A stretch of DNA of 64,000 nt from Kappaphycus alvarezii. Its lineage: Eukaryota > Rhodophyta > Florideophyceae > Gigartinales > Solieriaceae. Positions 1 to 11,865 of this stretch are shown piece by piece. The stretch is taken from positions 434,001-498,000 of the forward strand of contig NADL03000458.1 in NCBI GenBank assembly GCA_002205965.3, given 5' to 3'. A model generated the notes under the pieces. The model saw nothing but the letters and a program-made list of their open reading frames with translations. It was not told the origin of the DNA and did no database searches. Each line of letters opens with the position of its first letter. The stretch's first letter is position 1. Both the position numbers and the translations under genes were made by a program.

Positions 1-3000
1 GGAAGCCATTGCCCATACCCACAGAGTCATGGATTTCAGGAACTAGCACCCCCCGTCAATCGCAACTCCCAGACCTCACCACACCAGCTATTCCACCTCC
101 GACAGATCTCCTACGCAATGCACACGGCCCACCCACATGAAGCGGCACCCGAGTTCTAGTGGCAAAGTGACAGCCCACAGCACGACACCAACCATCTCAA
201 CATCAATTCGATCATCAGTGCCCTTAATCATCACCCTGACCGAATAGGCGCGAGCACGTTGGCAGACGGTAACGCAGTGCAAAAACAGTCAATAATATTA
301 AGCTTGCAACATCGTGACATTCGATGCACCGGACTGCCGACACAAACGGGATTACAAGGAGCCCGAGCTGATTTGAAATAACGCGGTTACTGGAGTCCGT
401 GGAGGCAAGCAAGGCCGATGAAATGCCCTTTGAGCAAGGTATCTTCGTGCACATTGCAGCGAAAAGAATATCATTACTCCCCTCCTGGGAACCACTACCA
501 AGGAGACTTTCGAGGAGACCGCTATAATTCGGGTCCAAAAAGTGCCGCGAGAGATGAGAGAGGCAAATTCTACAGACCGGTCAACAGTTGTTCAAGGAAG
601 ACATAGGCGAGAAATGGTTGCGAAGGATCGATTAACAAAGATTACTCGCCGAAACTCCAGCGCCAATGATAAATAGATCCTATCAGGAGTACGTGACCCT
701 CTTACTCAGGCTTCACCGCAATGGAATGATTATTAGGTCCGCAGTAGACAGTGAGAAGCTCGAGTTTTGCTGATTAGCAGACACACTCCAACTCACGCCC
801 TTCGAAGTCACGAGAGACAAGGACCCAGATCGTGTCATCTCGTGCCCACGCGAGCAAAATCTGCACATGCCCGTTGCTCTTCAGCAGGATCAAATGGAGC
901 GACTCAGCGGAATTCCCTGTATCCTTGACATTGCTAAGATGTATCACAACATGACGCTTCGAAAGAGTCTTATTACGCTCTTTTCCCTTCATCGAAACAT
1001 CCTACAGGAACTGGATGTGCCGCTGCAAACGCCAAAGGACGTCAGGAACAGCATGCAGCCCAGTGCAGCAGACCTCACAATGAGACTGGCAGCGCTGATT
1101 GAGGCAATGCCAGGCAACGCTGCCAATGGGCCTTAAGTGGGCCGCTTGTCTTGGACACTGTTTGAGACCAGCCGCGCTCATAGGGCGTGCAGTACCTTCA
1201 GTCACTCTAGACGCTGTCCAAACACACGCCACCAACTAGACTTCCCCTTGGGCGAGACGGCGCCGTTTACTGAAACTCGCGCTGCCCCACTAGTTCACCC
1301 GATGATATGCGACTTTTCTATTTTCTTCGCGGACTGGCCGGACGACGCGTTGGCCTCATGCCACAGAATTCTCAAGGTGGCCCTACGAGCTGTCACCTTG
1401 CAGTTGAAGGGAAGCCAATCGAAGTCGTACTGGTAGAGACAGACGTCTTCCCTTTCATTGGATGCGGAATGCGCGTAGCTCGTAGGGCGAACCGTATGCA
1501 CGGCAACCGGAAAAGCACCCAAGTTACTCGCCCTCAGAAGAGGTTTGCCCGAGAACGACAACTAGTTCTGAGGGGGTTCAGGAGGTTAGTTGGACGGCTA
1601 TTTTCGGCGTGTATGCTGCTTGGGTCTCTTCTGACCATACTGAACTCGGCGTTTATTTTTAACATCAAGAGCAGAGAGAGAACGCACGCATAAGCTCATC
1701 CCGCCTTTTTCCATGGAACTGGACCGCTGTCATAATGCTTCCGCTGGCTTGTACAGACACAAATGTTATCACAGCCTGCGCAGTAATATGATTTGATGCA
1801 TCGAAAGAGGCATGCGTTAGAGTTAGGACAGCATACCGAACCATAGGAGGGATCAAAAATCCAGTCTGGCAGTACAGTACAACAAATTGTCAGAACTCAG
1901 AACCGGACAATGGTTCCGTAACATGTAGACACAGAGGGCACAATAATACGAGCAAGGTAGTCGTCGCAGTCCTGGCAACGCATGGAGCAGTCAAGTGACA
2001 CAAACACGACTGGAGACTGTTTGGTTGTGGAATCAAGCATAGCTTACTAGCTTGTCACGCTTCGTCTAATAGTTGCTCCACCGCGGCATTACCGAAAGTT
2101 GATACTTTTGAGCTGTCGAGAACACTCTTGGCCATCAGCTAAGAGAAACTTTACTTCAATGAGTGCGTATCTAATCAGAGGGAGCCAGAGAGAGCGGCTA
2201 ACGTAAGTATTAGATGGGGTCACATACGTACTGTACAGTACACGTACAGCTCAGTACAGAAACGGTCCACTTGCAATCTGGCAGACTAGTTCACGAGAGG
2301 CCAATCAAGCCACCTCAATCCACAGAATTTATCATACAACATTCAAGTCTTGCAACGTGCTATTCATAAATATGTTCCTCCAGACCTCTGCTGGTCTTGC
2401 GAGGCAACAAGAATTACAGTACCCTTCCTTGCTCAATATCGCCCCCTATGTCATGATACTCTCCTACACAGACCAGTAGCATATGCTATTACGATGCGCT
2501 CCCCATTCTTCCCTCGCTCAACACACACGTATGCACCGAGGAAATGAGTTGATACTGCCGGAACTTGCCTATGGCGCCAAACTCTAGACACACGGCCTGA
2601 AGTTGCTTGATCGGTCCCTACATGTCGAATGGCACTTCGTCCCCCTAGCTTCTGATACTCTTGATGCCCTGCCCACCTATTCGCGACAGGTGATCGACAA
2701 AAGCACCAAACATATCGCATTTCAGTCTGCGTGCAGGTTGAGTCGTGCCATGCGGTTAATTCTGCAGCGCCTTGGCTGCGCCATGTGGTAGCCACTCAAG
2801 TTGCGGCTGGATGGTTCACTGACCTGATCGTATGGACGCTTGAGGCAGGACTCATGTGGTTGACAAAGTTGGGTGGAGTCGACGGCATGGACTTTAGCTT
2901 GAGGAGCGCAGTTGCATATAGACGCAGACGCTTTTCCAACGCTTGCTGTGATAGGGATGGCAAAGCATCGGTCCTTACTGTAACTGTGAATCATGGGCGG

Positions 3001-3090
3001 ATCCACCCGGGAATTTCGGGGAGGACAGTTACTTTGATTTATGTTATTTTTTGGCTCAAGTTTGTTACGTGGACCACATAGTGGCTACTA
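1..3090. other. No recognised gene; weakly coding-like fragments
   Basis: I recognise no gene family here. The best coding-like piece is at 867-1136 (+), an 89-codon frame rich in leucine and methionine. A compatible open stretch runs upstream of it from about 640 and is broken by stops. It looks like worn element DNA rather than a live gene, but no domain can be named. Frames near 2350-3080 on both strands overlap each other and show no motif. I see no tRNA or rRNA, and no LTR pair. Confidence 0.4.
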
Positions 3091-3099
3091 TGGTCTAAT

Positions 3100-3275
3100 C
3101 AAAAAAATTTTTTTGTTACAGTGCAGTAAGGTCACGCCATGTTTCACACATACAGTATAGTACAGTACAGTGTTTGAGAACCTGCCATCTGGCGCTTTAA
3201 TTGCACAGTATTGATATCCACAGTGCACCAGCCTGTACTGTACTGTACAGTACATTTCAGTACAGTAGGTGCATG
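3100..3275. repeat. Cluster of TACAGTAC/GTACTGTA dyads
   Basis: Overlapping self-complementary octamers of the TACAGTAC and GTACTGTA type are packed here, including tgtactgtactgtacagtac around 3233-3252. A run of A followed by a run of T (about 3102-3114) lies just upstream. The same motif family recurs near 20510, 26940, 27260-27330, 31545-31695, 37355-37395 and 37620, mostly beside LTR edges or gene starts. The sequence can fold on itself. Whether it is a satellite relic, an LTR component or a binding site cannot be decided here. Confidence 0.6.
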
Positions 3276-3713
3276 AAACTAGTGTACAGAAAAAAAACTG
3301 TGCACATTTACTGTACCTACATAAGTTGTTCACGAAGAAAGCAAAATAGGGCCTACATGATTGCATTATAACGCATTCACATCTTACAAAGTGCAAATTC
3401 TCAATATCGAGCTGCACTGTACATCACCACCAATCACAAACCTCGGCTTCAAGTATCCGCCGAGCATCCACGCCTCCACCGCCTCTGTCCTTCCTCACTA
3501 TACCTACCCTACCTCCACCCATCTATCTATCCCCACCGCCCCCAATTTTCTCCCCTTCCCTTGCAATCTTCGACCCGACTCAATTTACTCTCTTTCTATG
3601 GTCCTTCTTTACCTTCTTCGTCGTCTCTCGTCTGCCGCACGCTCTGACTCTCAACTTGCCACTCCGCCCGTCAATGAGCAATCTCCGCTGCATGTACTCC
3701 CGTCCCGATACTT

Positions 3714-5629
3714 GTGCTTTTGGCTTTAGCCTGTTTGGTGTTGGCAGCATGTGTCGCCGGTTTGACTTTGGGGCTCATGAGTTTGGACCCCTTGGGTTTG
3801 GACATTGTCATGAGGAGTAGTAATCAAAAGGCCGCCGAAGCTGCGAGAAGGGTCAAGCCAGTCCGCGAGCAGGGCAATTTATTGTTGGTTACCTTGCTAT
3901 TCGCCAATACGTTAGCTACTGAATTGCTCCCGCTAGTCTTGGAAGCTTTGGTTCCGGGTGGCTATTTTTCCTTGGTTACTAGTGTCGTCAGCATCATGTT
4001 GTTTGGTGAGATTATTCCACAAGCTGTGTGTTCCAGACATCCTCTCATTATCGGCAGTTATATGATCGGGTTTGTCAGGGTCTTGAGATTTTTGCTGTAT
4101 CCCGTGTCCTTTCCTATTGCCTATGTTTTGGACCGCATGCTCGGCAAAGAATTGGGTACCGTCTACAATCGTGAGGAATTGAAGGGATTGATAGAGGTTC
4201 ACCGCACCAACCATGTCCTGACTCAAGATGAGACTACCATTTTAAAGGGTGCCTTGGAGTTTTCTGAAAAGACAGTTGCAGAGATTTGTACACCCGCAGA
4301 AAAGGTCTTCAAGTTGGACATTGATTCCAAGTTGGATCGCGACACACTGTTGAGAGTCTTGAGAAGTGGTCATTCCAGGATTCCTCTATATGAGGGCACT
4401 GAAAATAACATTGTCTGTTTACTGCTGGTGAAGCAGTTGATATTGGTTAATCCTTTGGATGAGGTCCCAATTCGGTCCCTCATATCCAAAAAGAAGATGA
4501 ACCATAAGGTTCGCGTCGCTCCAGCCTTAGAATGCGAGGGATCTACCTTGATTTCAGACTTGCTGAATGAATTTCAGAAGGGAAGGAGCCACATGGCCAT
4601 TGTCTACGATGATATTGGAGGCAAACATGAGCAGCGAGAGTTTATTGGGATTGTCAGCATTGAGGATATCATTGAAGAGATCTTACAGGTAAGTTTTTCC
4701 GAGCGGCATGTCGTTTCCGTATTGATTATGGCCTTGTCCCTGCTAACGTTTTGACTTTGTGGGTGTTTTATGTTCCATTTCTCAACCGCCTCACGCATAT
4801 TGGTCATTTTCGTGAACTACACGGTTGTCCTTTCTGTACAGGAGGAAATTGTTGATGAAACGGATCGCTTCACGGACAATACTTTTACAACAAAAGTTCT
4901 TGTTCGCAGCCCTGAAGGCAATCTTGTGCGTGCGAGCGCGATTTCGTCTAAGACTGTGCACGTTCCTGGCACAAGCACTGCAGTGGTTGTAAAAGAGATT
5001 GAGGTACCTGCACTGAAAGAACCCTCGAGTGAAGGCGTCAGCAACGAGAGGATTTATGGAGATTTGAGGAAGCAAAAAGCCAAAACGAAACCTAAAACTG
5101 TCACAGACTCCCCTACACAGCCCTTGTTGGGACCAGCTTGGACATCTGATAACGATTCGGGGTATTCACAATACGATCTGGAAGCGGGACAGCGCGATTC
5201 ACCAAGTGTGTCCCGTGGAATGTCGCTTTCGAAATCGACGGGGCGCGGGGGGCCAGCCGAAGAGATATGCAGTATGCGAGGATTCCTAGCATGTCTTCAA
5301 ATTCGATTATGTTTGGGGAGGACGATACGTTTATGCCGGAGGACTTTTGCCCACATGCTGACGGTTCTGGTTTGACGGTCTCTGAAGCTCTTGAGAATGC
5401 ACGGGTGGAAGTGGGAAAGAATACATCAGTTGGGGCGGGTGATACACCTTCCGAGTCGAAAGCGCAATTGCAGATGAGGCCGTTGCCCGAACATGCATCT
5501 GATGAAAGGGAAGTTGAGATTCCAAGACAGAGAGCTGGGGTGAAGAAAACCCCAGAGACGTCATCAGTGTTGACAGCAATGAACTCTGTTTCGTATGGGT
5601 CGATTGCTGATGAAGAAGCCGAGGGCTGA
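3714..5629 (+). CDS. CNNM-type DUF21/CBS-pair membrane protein (ion transporter family)
   Basis: This is a CNNM/CorC-type protein, a family linked to Mg2+ (and possibly Na+) transport across the plasma or endomembranes. Exon 1 (3714-4688) holds a hydrophobic DUF21 region with several membrane segments (about residues 1-22, 56-80, 84-105, 112-140). It also has the family's GEIIPQ motif (98-103), the GTVYNREEL linker (about 149-157) and a CBS pair (about 184-325). A phase-0 GT-AG intron (4689-4841) interrupts the conserved IEEI..EEI.DE stretch, and exon 2 resumes exactly in register. The C-terminal tail is acidic and Ser-rich. The frame moves by -1 at a G6 run (5247-5252), after which a 120-codon frame reaches the stop at 5629. 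The first codon given is GTG: the frame is open back to a TGA at 3675 with no ATG. The true start therefore needs an upstream exon or a base correction. Confidence 0.85.
4689..4841 (+). other. Spliceosomal intron in the CNNM-like gene
   Basis: A 153-bp intron starts with gtaagt after ..cttacag and ends in a pyrimidine-rich stretch with tttctgtacag before gagg. It is phase 0. Removing it joins the conserved CBS-end motif of the family without a gap, which supports both boundaries. Confidence 0.85.
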
Positions 5630-6340
5630 ATCGTTGCCGTTGCAGGTAACTTGGTATGAGGTACTGTAAGTGCGTTGGTGAGAAGAAGTATCGAGAGCTT
5701 CACTTAAAGGGTGTGGGAATACAGCAAGTTGTAACATAGTGCAGCAGATTAACTGAATTGGATTGACTGTTTAGCGCCGGCCTTGATGCTTTCATCTCAT
5801 GAATGGTCGAATATCGTACCGTGACAAACTCTTCGGATGTGTAGAGTGTATTGCTTAGAAAGGTTTGGCATTACAAACGGATACATTGAAGTAGTATAGC
5901 GCGGCATGCGCATCCCCAGAGTATCATGGAAGTGCCTGGCAGGAAATACTAGTGGAAAATTGGACGATCAGTACTCCTCTTGTTTCACTGCGCGAGGAAT
6001 ACTGGACGTTGTACGCTCTGCAGACGGATATGAGTGCAGACGGATATCAGATTTGCTACCTCTCTCTACCCGAGTAGACCCGGGGTAATCATCGTGATAG
6101 GTGGGGCATTTGCGCGAGTACAGCTAATCATTGCTTGAGGGGACATTCTTATATGGTTCCAACTTTAAAGAGATGGGAAAGTAAAGTGTGGCGTGTTGAA
6201 CATTTTGTCCCTGCGTTCGGGGAAGAGGAATTAGTCGCTCATCAAACGTGAGGAAGCCATTTTGCAGAAAGAGATTCCGGCGCAAACATTAACGCCGATT
6301 GGCGACTCTGCCATGAGGTAGTACTGATCAAGGTGGTATT
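5630..6340. other. Intergenic, nothing recognised
   Basis: Downstream of the CNNM-like stop, this 0.7-kb stretch has only short overlapping frames and no motif that I can assign. It probably holds the 3' UTR and poly(A) signal of the CNNM-like gene, but no single signal stands out. Confidence 0.5.
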
Positions 6341-6344
6341 GCGG

Positions 6345-7345
6345 TCATTGCCAGTCCCTCTCCAGCCAGTTACCTGGCAGTAACAGTGCAGAACCTCTTT
6401 GTGGACACATCAAAATGATTCGCGGTAAAAAAACATAATTTTCGAATCAAATAATAATTTCAAATATTAAATCACCCCACATTTCCCCCGTACTGAAAAA
6501 AAATAATAAAAAAAAAAAATAAGCATTTTGGAAAAAAAAGCTCACCTCGCAGCCAGTCACCCGTTTTCAGTAGCCCACATCTCAGCCGCACACCAGCCCC
6601 AGAGACCAAACTTGGTCACAGCATTTGGAGTAGAGTTGCCTACTGTATAGGGCGACCGGAAAAAAACGGATTGAAACGAGCCAGTAGGACAGAAATGACA
6701 CCTTTTTTGGATTCAGAAGCTTTTACCGGGAAACAACTAATTTAATATAAAACAGCCCATCTAAAATATTACAATAAATGGATATTGAAAACAGTACAGA
6801 ACACAACTACTTAAAGTGTACTTTATTCACATGTGCCACACCTCACTATATGCATATGTTCATGATGATCGCGGATAACAGTACAGAGTACAACTTTTTC
6901 GTACTAAAAATTTCTACGAAATTTCGGGCCATCGAGAAAAACAGCGAATGCAAGCTGGAAATGGCCTGTCACACAAACATGTACCTGACCGTTATTCCCA
7001 AAATTGGGTTGGATTTACCCCGCACCTGCGAGGTGCGGAAGGTGAGGGAGGATAATGTAATTCCCGACTAGGGGTGTATTACTGTATAAAGTAACTACCC
7101 GGAGGCCGAGTCTCAGGACTCCGGGGGTTACGTGCTTGCTAACCGAACACCCTCGCCTCGCCCTCTCGTTATCTCAAGGGAACTAGCGACCTCGGAATCT
7201 GTTGTGAAAGTTTACCGACAGCAAAACCAATGTAAACGAGAGCGGCGCACGGAAATTTTTGTTCCGGGTTTCCACCTCTTGGCTCCTCGCTAACCTCCAA
7301 ATGCTATCCATCTTCTCTTCTTTGCCCTTCCATTTCCAGCCTCTC
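6345..7345 (+). repeat. Interrupted 5' LTR of copia element A
   Basis: Two parts of this region match the LTR-like remnant at 20090-20405. The first (about 6350-6396) matches its beginning, ccagtccctctccagccagt. The second (about 6990-7345) matches the rest, including attcccaaaattgggttg, the ggaggcc/ctccggggg block and the cctctcaca end. Between them are about 590 bp absent from the 20-kb copy, and a further insert of about 95 bp lies near 7165-7258. The match ends just upstream of the gag-like frame, as expected for a 5' LTR. Within the first insert are A-rich runs (6425-6540). Confidence 0.6.
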
Positions 7346-7369
7346 ACAGTTATGGGCCCAGGGGCCAAG

Positions 7370-8541
7370 ATGAACAAATCACTTATGTTATTTCAACCTC
7401 CTTTATTCTCGCCTGAAGGTGGCTTTGGTACTCGGAGAAAGAAAGTCGGCCAGCGGGCTGTTGCCTTGAAGGCGGCTCACGATGATGGTCACAACGGTAA
7501 TTTGCAGGAGATGTCCAAGTTACTCGGTCGAACTTTGTATAAGCGTGTTCTATCTGAGGCTAAGAAGGCGGTCTTTGATGAAACACAGTCAAAAGGTCGC
7601 ATTAATTACCTTCAAATCGATATCCCTGTCAAGGCTGCTCTCGAGATAGTTCAACTAGTTACTGTGGATACTCGTAATCAAATGGTCACCAAGTTTATTG
7701 CCTCCTTGAAGAAAGTCACAACGTGTCGTCAAGAGGAAAATTAGACATTGTCGAACTTCGTATCCCGTTTTCGTGGCCTCGCAGCCAAAAATCTTCTCTA
7801 CTCGAATGCTTCAACATCCTCCCGGATATCTGAGGTTCTCTCCATTACCCTCCTCAATAATGCCGCGCTGAATGAAGGTATCCTGACCAATGCCAAGTTG
7901 CAGCTAATTTACTTAGCAGAAGCTAAGGCGAAAAGCCAGTCTCATGACGTCGAGATGATATCAATCCCGGGTAAGAATCTTAATGCATTGATAGAATCAA
8001 TGGATAAAATTTCCGCCCTCTTCACCCCTGTCCCGGAGGGACCTGATCCAGATTTATGAAGTATTGGGACTGTTTTGGTTCACGAAATGACCAAATTGCT
8101 CGTGGAATTTCCATCACCAAATCCATTTGACCGATTCCCACAAGCGGTTGCTGACATATTTAGGTCAGAGCAGAAACCTTGCCGCCTAAATCTAGATGAT
8201 GCAATGCCAGTAATTCGAAGCCTCACGAGTGCCTCCAGCACGGGATCTCCAAGCATCTCTATGAAAGACGTTAAGGTAATGGTCGAAAACAAGGTCAAAT
8301 ATCTCATGTCCTCTACTCGTCAGTGCCAAGGTGAACCTTCCGCGAATCCACCATCTAACAAACCTCACCCCAAGAAAGGCACTCCTGCTAGTGCAGGTAG
8401 TTCCAAAGGTAGTGACTGTCGTAAGGATTGAAAAAGGCCTTACGGAAATAGTTCTGGTTCGAGGAAGCGCCCTCTCGTCTGCTACGATTGTGGCCAGTTT
8501 GACCAATATCAAGGTGATGCAGAGTATAAGAAGCCTAGTTA
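7370..8541 (+). pseudogene. Copia A gag remnant with degenerate zinc knuckle
   Basis: Gag packages the retrotransposon RNA. Three stretches (7370-7744, 7748-8056, 8075-8428) lie in the same frame, separated only by stop codons. The first has a basic N-terminal part; the third ends in a Pro/Ser/Lys-rich linker. After a stop and a frame change, 8470-8540 encodes a Cys-x2-Cys stretch (CYDCGQ) followed by Gln, Asp and Glu where a normal CCHC knuckle would have His and Cys, so the knuckle is broken. The position directly after the LTR supports gag. Most of the assignment rests on location and the half-knuckle rather than on a strong domain match. Confidence 0.6.
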
Positions 8542-9478
8542 ATTCAGTCTAGAAAAGAGGAAGCGCAATGAGGGTAATCCAGAGGAGCCAGAGAAACAAG
8601 AATTTTTTTCGGAGGGCTCAGGCAACGATTCAGGTAAATGAGTTTAGTGGCTTCACTCGTAGCCCCATCTGACGTTATTGCAGGTCAGCGAGATCCTAAC
8701 CCAATCATCGATCCGGACTGCCCCGTAGTATTGCTGGAAACTATACTATTAAGCTTCTCTGTGTTTCATTGGGAATTAAATTTTTCATGGGTGAGCTTGA
8801 CTGTGTAACTTTCCTTCATGGCTATAGGAACAGCTGCAGTGATGTCTCTTTGACAATTGGCATATGGGACCTTCCCGTTACCGATTTAAACGGTGTATCC
8901 TTCAACCTACCGTTCTAAATTACAGAGGGTGAGGGTCTTGTTTTACCAGGCAATGAAATCTGCTACCAATCCGAACTGCTAGGGCCGAAGCACTTGCTTT
9001 CCGTTCCTCCTCGAGCCCGCAATTTACCAGAACATCACCTTTATTTTCAGACCTACTGCGAATCTATTCCTTCCCCGGATGACGATGCATAAATACCTCC
9101 TCGCTGTCCCATCGAAAACAAATTCTTTCCATTCCTTCTTTTCCTCACAATTGTCCTTTTCATCTGTCGTCGAAAAAACCAACCGCATGAAGAACCGCTT
9201 TAAAGTAGGCAAAGTTACCAGGCGTTTGGCAACAAAAATTCTCGGCTACACACAATTACCGTACGATGATATGTTTCGCCTATGTGAACGTGGCGATCTC
9301 CTCACACCCGTTCTCAAGCGGGTCTTAAAATCTGTTGTCGATCGGTATACCTCCTGTATGGAAAACGGTAGACCTCTTCCATCCCGCAAGGTATCCCTTA
9401 AAAGGATTCTCACATGCTTCAATTAGCACCTGCAGCTTTACTACCTCTTCTTCTCGTAAATGAAAAACACTCCAGTTC
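8542..9478 (+). pseudogene. Copia A protease/pre-integrase region, heavily degraded
   Basis: Between the gag remnant and the integrase core, only short open pieces remain. The longest is 9079-9426 (115 codons), with a basic, Lys/Arg-rich C-terminal half. By position this should cover protease and the integrase zinc-binding (GAG-pre-integrase) part of a copia polyprotein, but I see no intact D-S/T-G or HHCC motif. The call is by location only. Confidence 0.4.
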
Positions 9479-10448
9479 TTCATATTGTTGATGTCGGCAC
9501 GGAGTCGCCAGTCACGGCTCCCCTCTCTTCCCGCGAAATGGATATGGCTTCAAAATAATTGGAGGTCAAGTGGATAAATATACACGGAGCTCCCAACAAG
9601 ATTTCCGGAGACACTGAGTTCTTTAATAACAAGTTCCGGAACGCTCTTAGATACTTCGATATCGGTTTCGAAGCTCGTCCGGCGAGGAAGCACAATAAGC
9701 TCGGCGTTTTTGAACGTAAGAACTCCGTCACTCGCTCGCTTGTGCAGGAACTCATCAAAGAGGCTCATTACTTTCAAGCTTCTCGTGGAGCACACCTGGA
9801 TTGGTCCAAGCTTCTTTTTCTGCTACCTTCCTAAGTAATGTCCTGTACGGTAGCAAGCATATGAGTAGCTTTAGTATGGACAGGGGTTACACCCCCACCA
9901 TCCAAAGCATATCTCAGTCCCTGATCCCCGACGATCTCATTGCGGCTCACAATGAACAGAGAGCGCGTCGTTCTCTGCATATAGTAGACAAGGGTAAAAA
10001 TACAGGCATTATATCCCCATCCGAACCTTCCCCAGACGAAGCAGTGTACCTTTATCGACGTACTGGAAAGTCAGGCGTATGGAATAAGGGATACGTCCGG
10101 TTAACTACTGCACATTTTGTTAATGTTTCAAGTCGCCAAGACCACAGCAGCAATCTAATTCGGGCTGTGTGCGAAGACCCCCGTCTTGCCCCGAAATCTG
10201 CATTGCTTCAAGAGCTGGATAATATCGACTTTGTCTTCCCGCGCTCTTATCCTATTATTGATGAGGATTCAGTTGATCATTCGGCGGTCCGGATGATTCA
10301 ATCCCGTCAATCGTGCCTGGACTTCCTCCTTCACCACAGCAGCAAGACACTGGAACGGGCGCTTTCGGTAACGATGAAGATCCTGCAGTCCCACTGCCTG
10401 CACCAGATTTGCCCCCTCCGACATCATCTTCCCCTCACAACAACTTGA
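9479..10448 (+). pseudogene. Copia A integrase (rve) remnant
   Basis: Integrase inserts the element cDNA. The frame at 9559-9834 has the layout of the rve core: a W...HGAP..I.GD segment carrying the second catalytic Asp, then a RKHNKLGVFERKN stretch carrying the catalytic Glu. The preceding 9458-9558 frame (HIVDVGTES) looks like the start of the core and ends in a TAA. After a frame change, 9801-10448 continues with a basic segment (ARRSLHIVDKGKN) and a long tail resembling the copia integrase-RT linker. There are at least one stop and one frame change inside the region. Confidence 0.65.
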
Positions 10449-11010
10449 AAAAGCACGAATTCCCCGACTTCGCAAATTTCACAACCCTCCTTGATCAGAA
10501 GTACACGTAGTGAACTTCCCGTACTTCCACAACTGCGCTGTTATCATCAAAAAACAGATGGAAGTTGACAATCCACGTCAGGATGTTGACCTTTAGGCTT
10601 TGCAGCGATGTGACTACTAATTTGGTACTACGTTCTCCCTCAGCACTACCAACGCTGTCGATCTCAATAGTACGCACAATCCGCCACAACCTGAGAGGAT
10701 GGTTTTACATTACCTTTCCGTCCTCCACGTACTGCTCCATGCTGCCTGCAATCTTCTTAACAACAGATCCTGCCTGACATCAAGATGGCAGTTGGTGACG
10801 GTCCCGTATCTGATTTTCAGCTCCAATTCGCGACGAGGTGGCTAATAGACAAATATATCAAGGCCGAGAAGGATAAATACCGCCGCGAAGGGGCATACCA
10901 AGGAATTCACGTTAGGCAGCTACTTCCCAATCAGAATCGTATTTCCTCTCGTCACTACTTTCAAGTCAAAGGAATCGGAGAAGATGGCAAAGGTCGCCTT
11001 AAGTTTCTTT
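10449..11010 (+). other. Copia A linker between integrase and RT, degraded
   Basis: This part lies between the integrase tail and the recognisable reverse transcriptase. A frame at 10785-10990 encodes a charged, Lys/Arg-rich segment that could be the N-terminal end of the RT region. No catalytic motif is visible. Confidence 0.4.
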
Positions 11011-11017
11011 CGTTTTC

Positions 11018-11765
11018 CACGGCAATCGTGATCGCGAGAAGAGTTCAGTTCGCAAGGACTCCGCTACCGCAAAGTTTCCGATCAGCCGCCTTTTCCTATC
11101 CCTCTCAACGATTCTACAGTTCTCCTACGCAACATTCGACGTCAATAGCGCTTAACTCTAGGCTGGTATCTTTCCTCGCAAATTGTTTTTTCGCCCTCCG
11201 ACTGGTTTGGATTGCTCTCTTGGTATCGTTTGAAAACTCCTCAAGCGGGCCTAAAGCATTTTCGAGTTTAGGTGCCTTTGGCAGCTTGTTGTAGAAGAGT
11301 GGATGCAGAGTAACGGCTTGACCCAAAACCATTGCCTGTCTGAGCTCTTCGTCTTATACGATGATAGAGCGCGAATTTCTCTTCTTGTGGCAAAGGTGGT
11401 CGACGACTTCCTTCTCGCAGGCACTCGCGACACCATTCTCCAATTTCATGCTTCCATCTCCGCCCTTTTAACCATCGGCGCTTTTCACTTAGATACTGAT
11501 GACGTTTCATTCGCCTTCATACTTCCCAGGAATCCAACGCTTCCATCCGCGCCAACATGCAACAGTAACTCGACATGGTGGATCCCCTTCCTCTGTCTCG
11601 TTACCGACGCAAGAATTCCCAATCCTCCTACACGCCTGTTGAGCTCAGATCGTACCAAGAATTGGCCGGTACCTTGAATTTCCTTGGCCACGGCTTCCTT
11701 CCTCAGGCCGCATTTGCAGCGAGCTTTCTTCAGTAACAATTCTGCAGCCCCAAAGTCTCCCATCT
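11018..11765 (+). pseudogene. Copia A reverse transcriptase remnant
   Basis: The reading frame that starts near 11018 shows the copia RT pattern: HGNRDREKSSVRKDSATA, then SRLFLSLSTILQFSYATFDV, then the FFRPP block. It continues to an AKVVDDFLLAGT segment (about 11385-11420) that corresponds to the catalytic Y-V-D-D box, with Val in place of Tyr. In-frame stops occur between about 11150 and 11260. Near 11650 the frame moves by -1 and continues as ELAGTLNFLGHGFLPQAAFA, the conserved connection that follows the RT in copia elements. It is not functional as read. Confidence 0.8.
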
Positions 11766-11865
11766 TGTCCTGGCCAACCAGATGCTAGCGGAACTCAAAA
11801 CCCTCTCTCCCTCTTTAACCTTCATTTCTCCCTCCTATTTCGCCGCCCCATCGTGACTTGCTTTT

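Noticed and set aside
3361-3729. 122-codon frame just upstream of the CNNM-like gene
   Set aside because: It is C/T-rich low-complexity sequence in a different frame. Only its last part may belong to the CNNM first exon, which cannot be resolved here.
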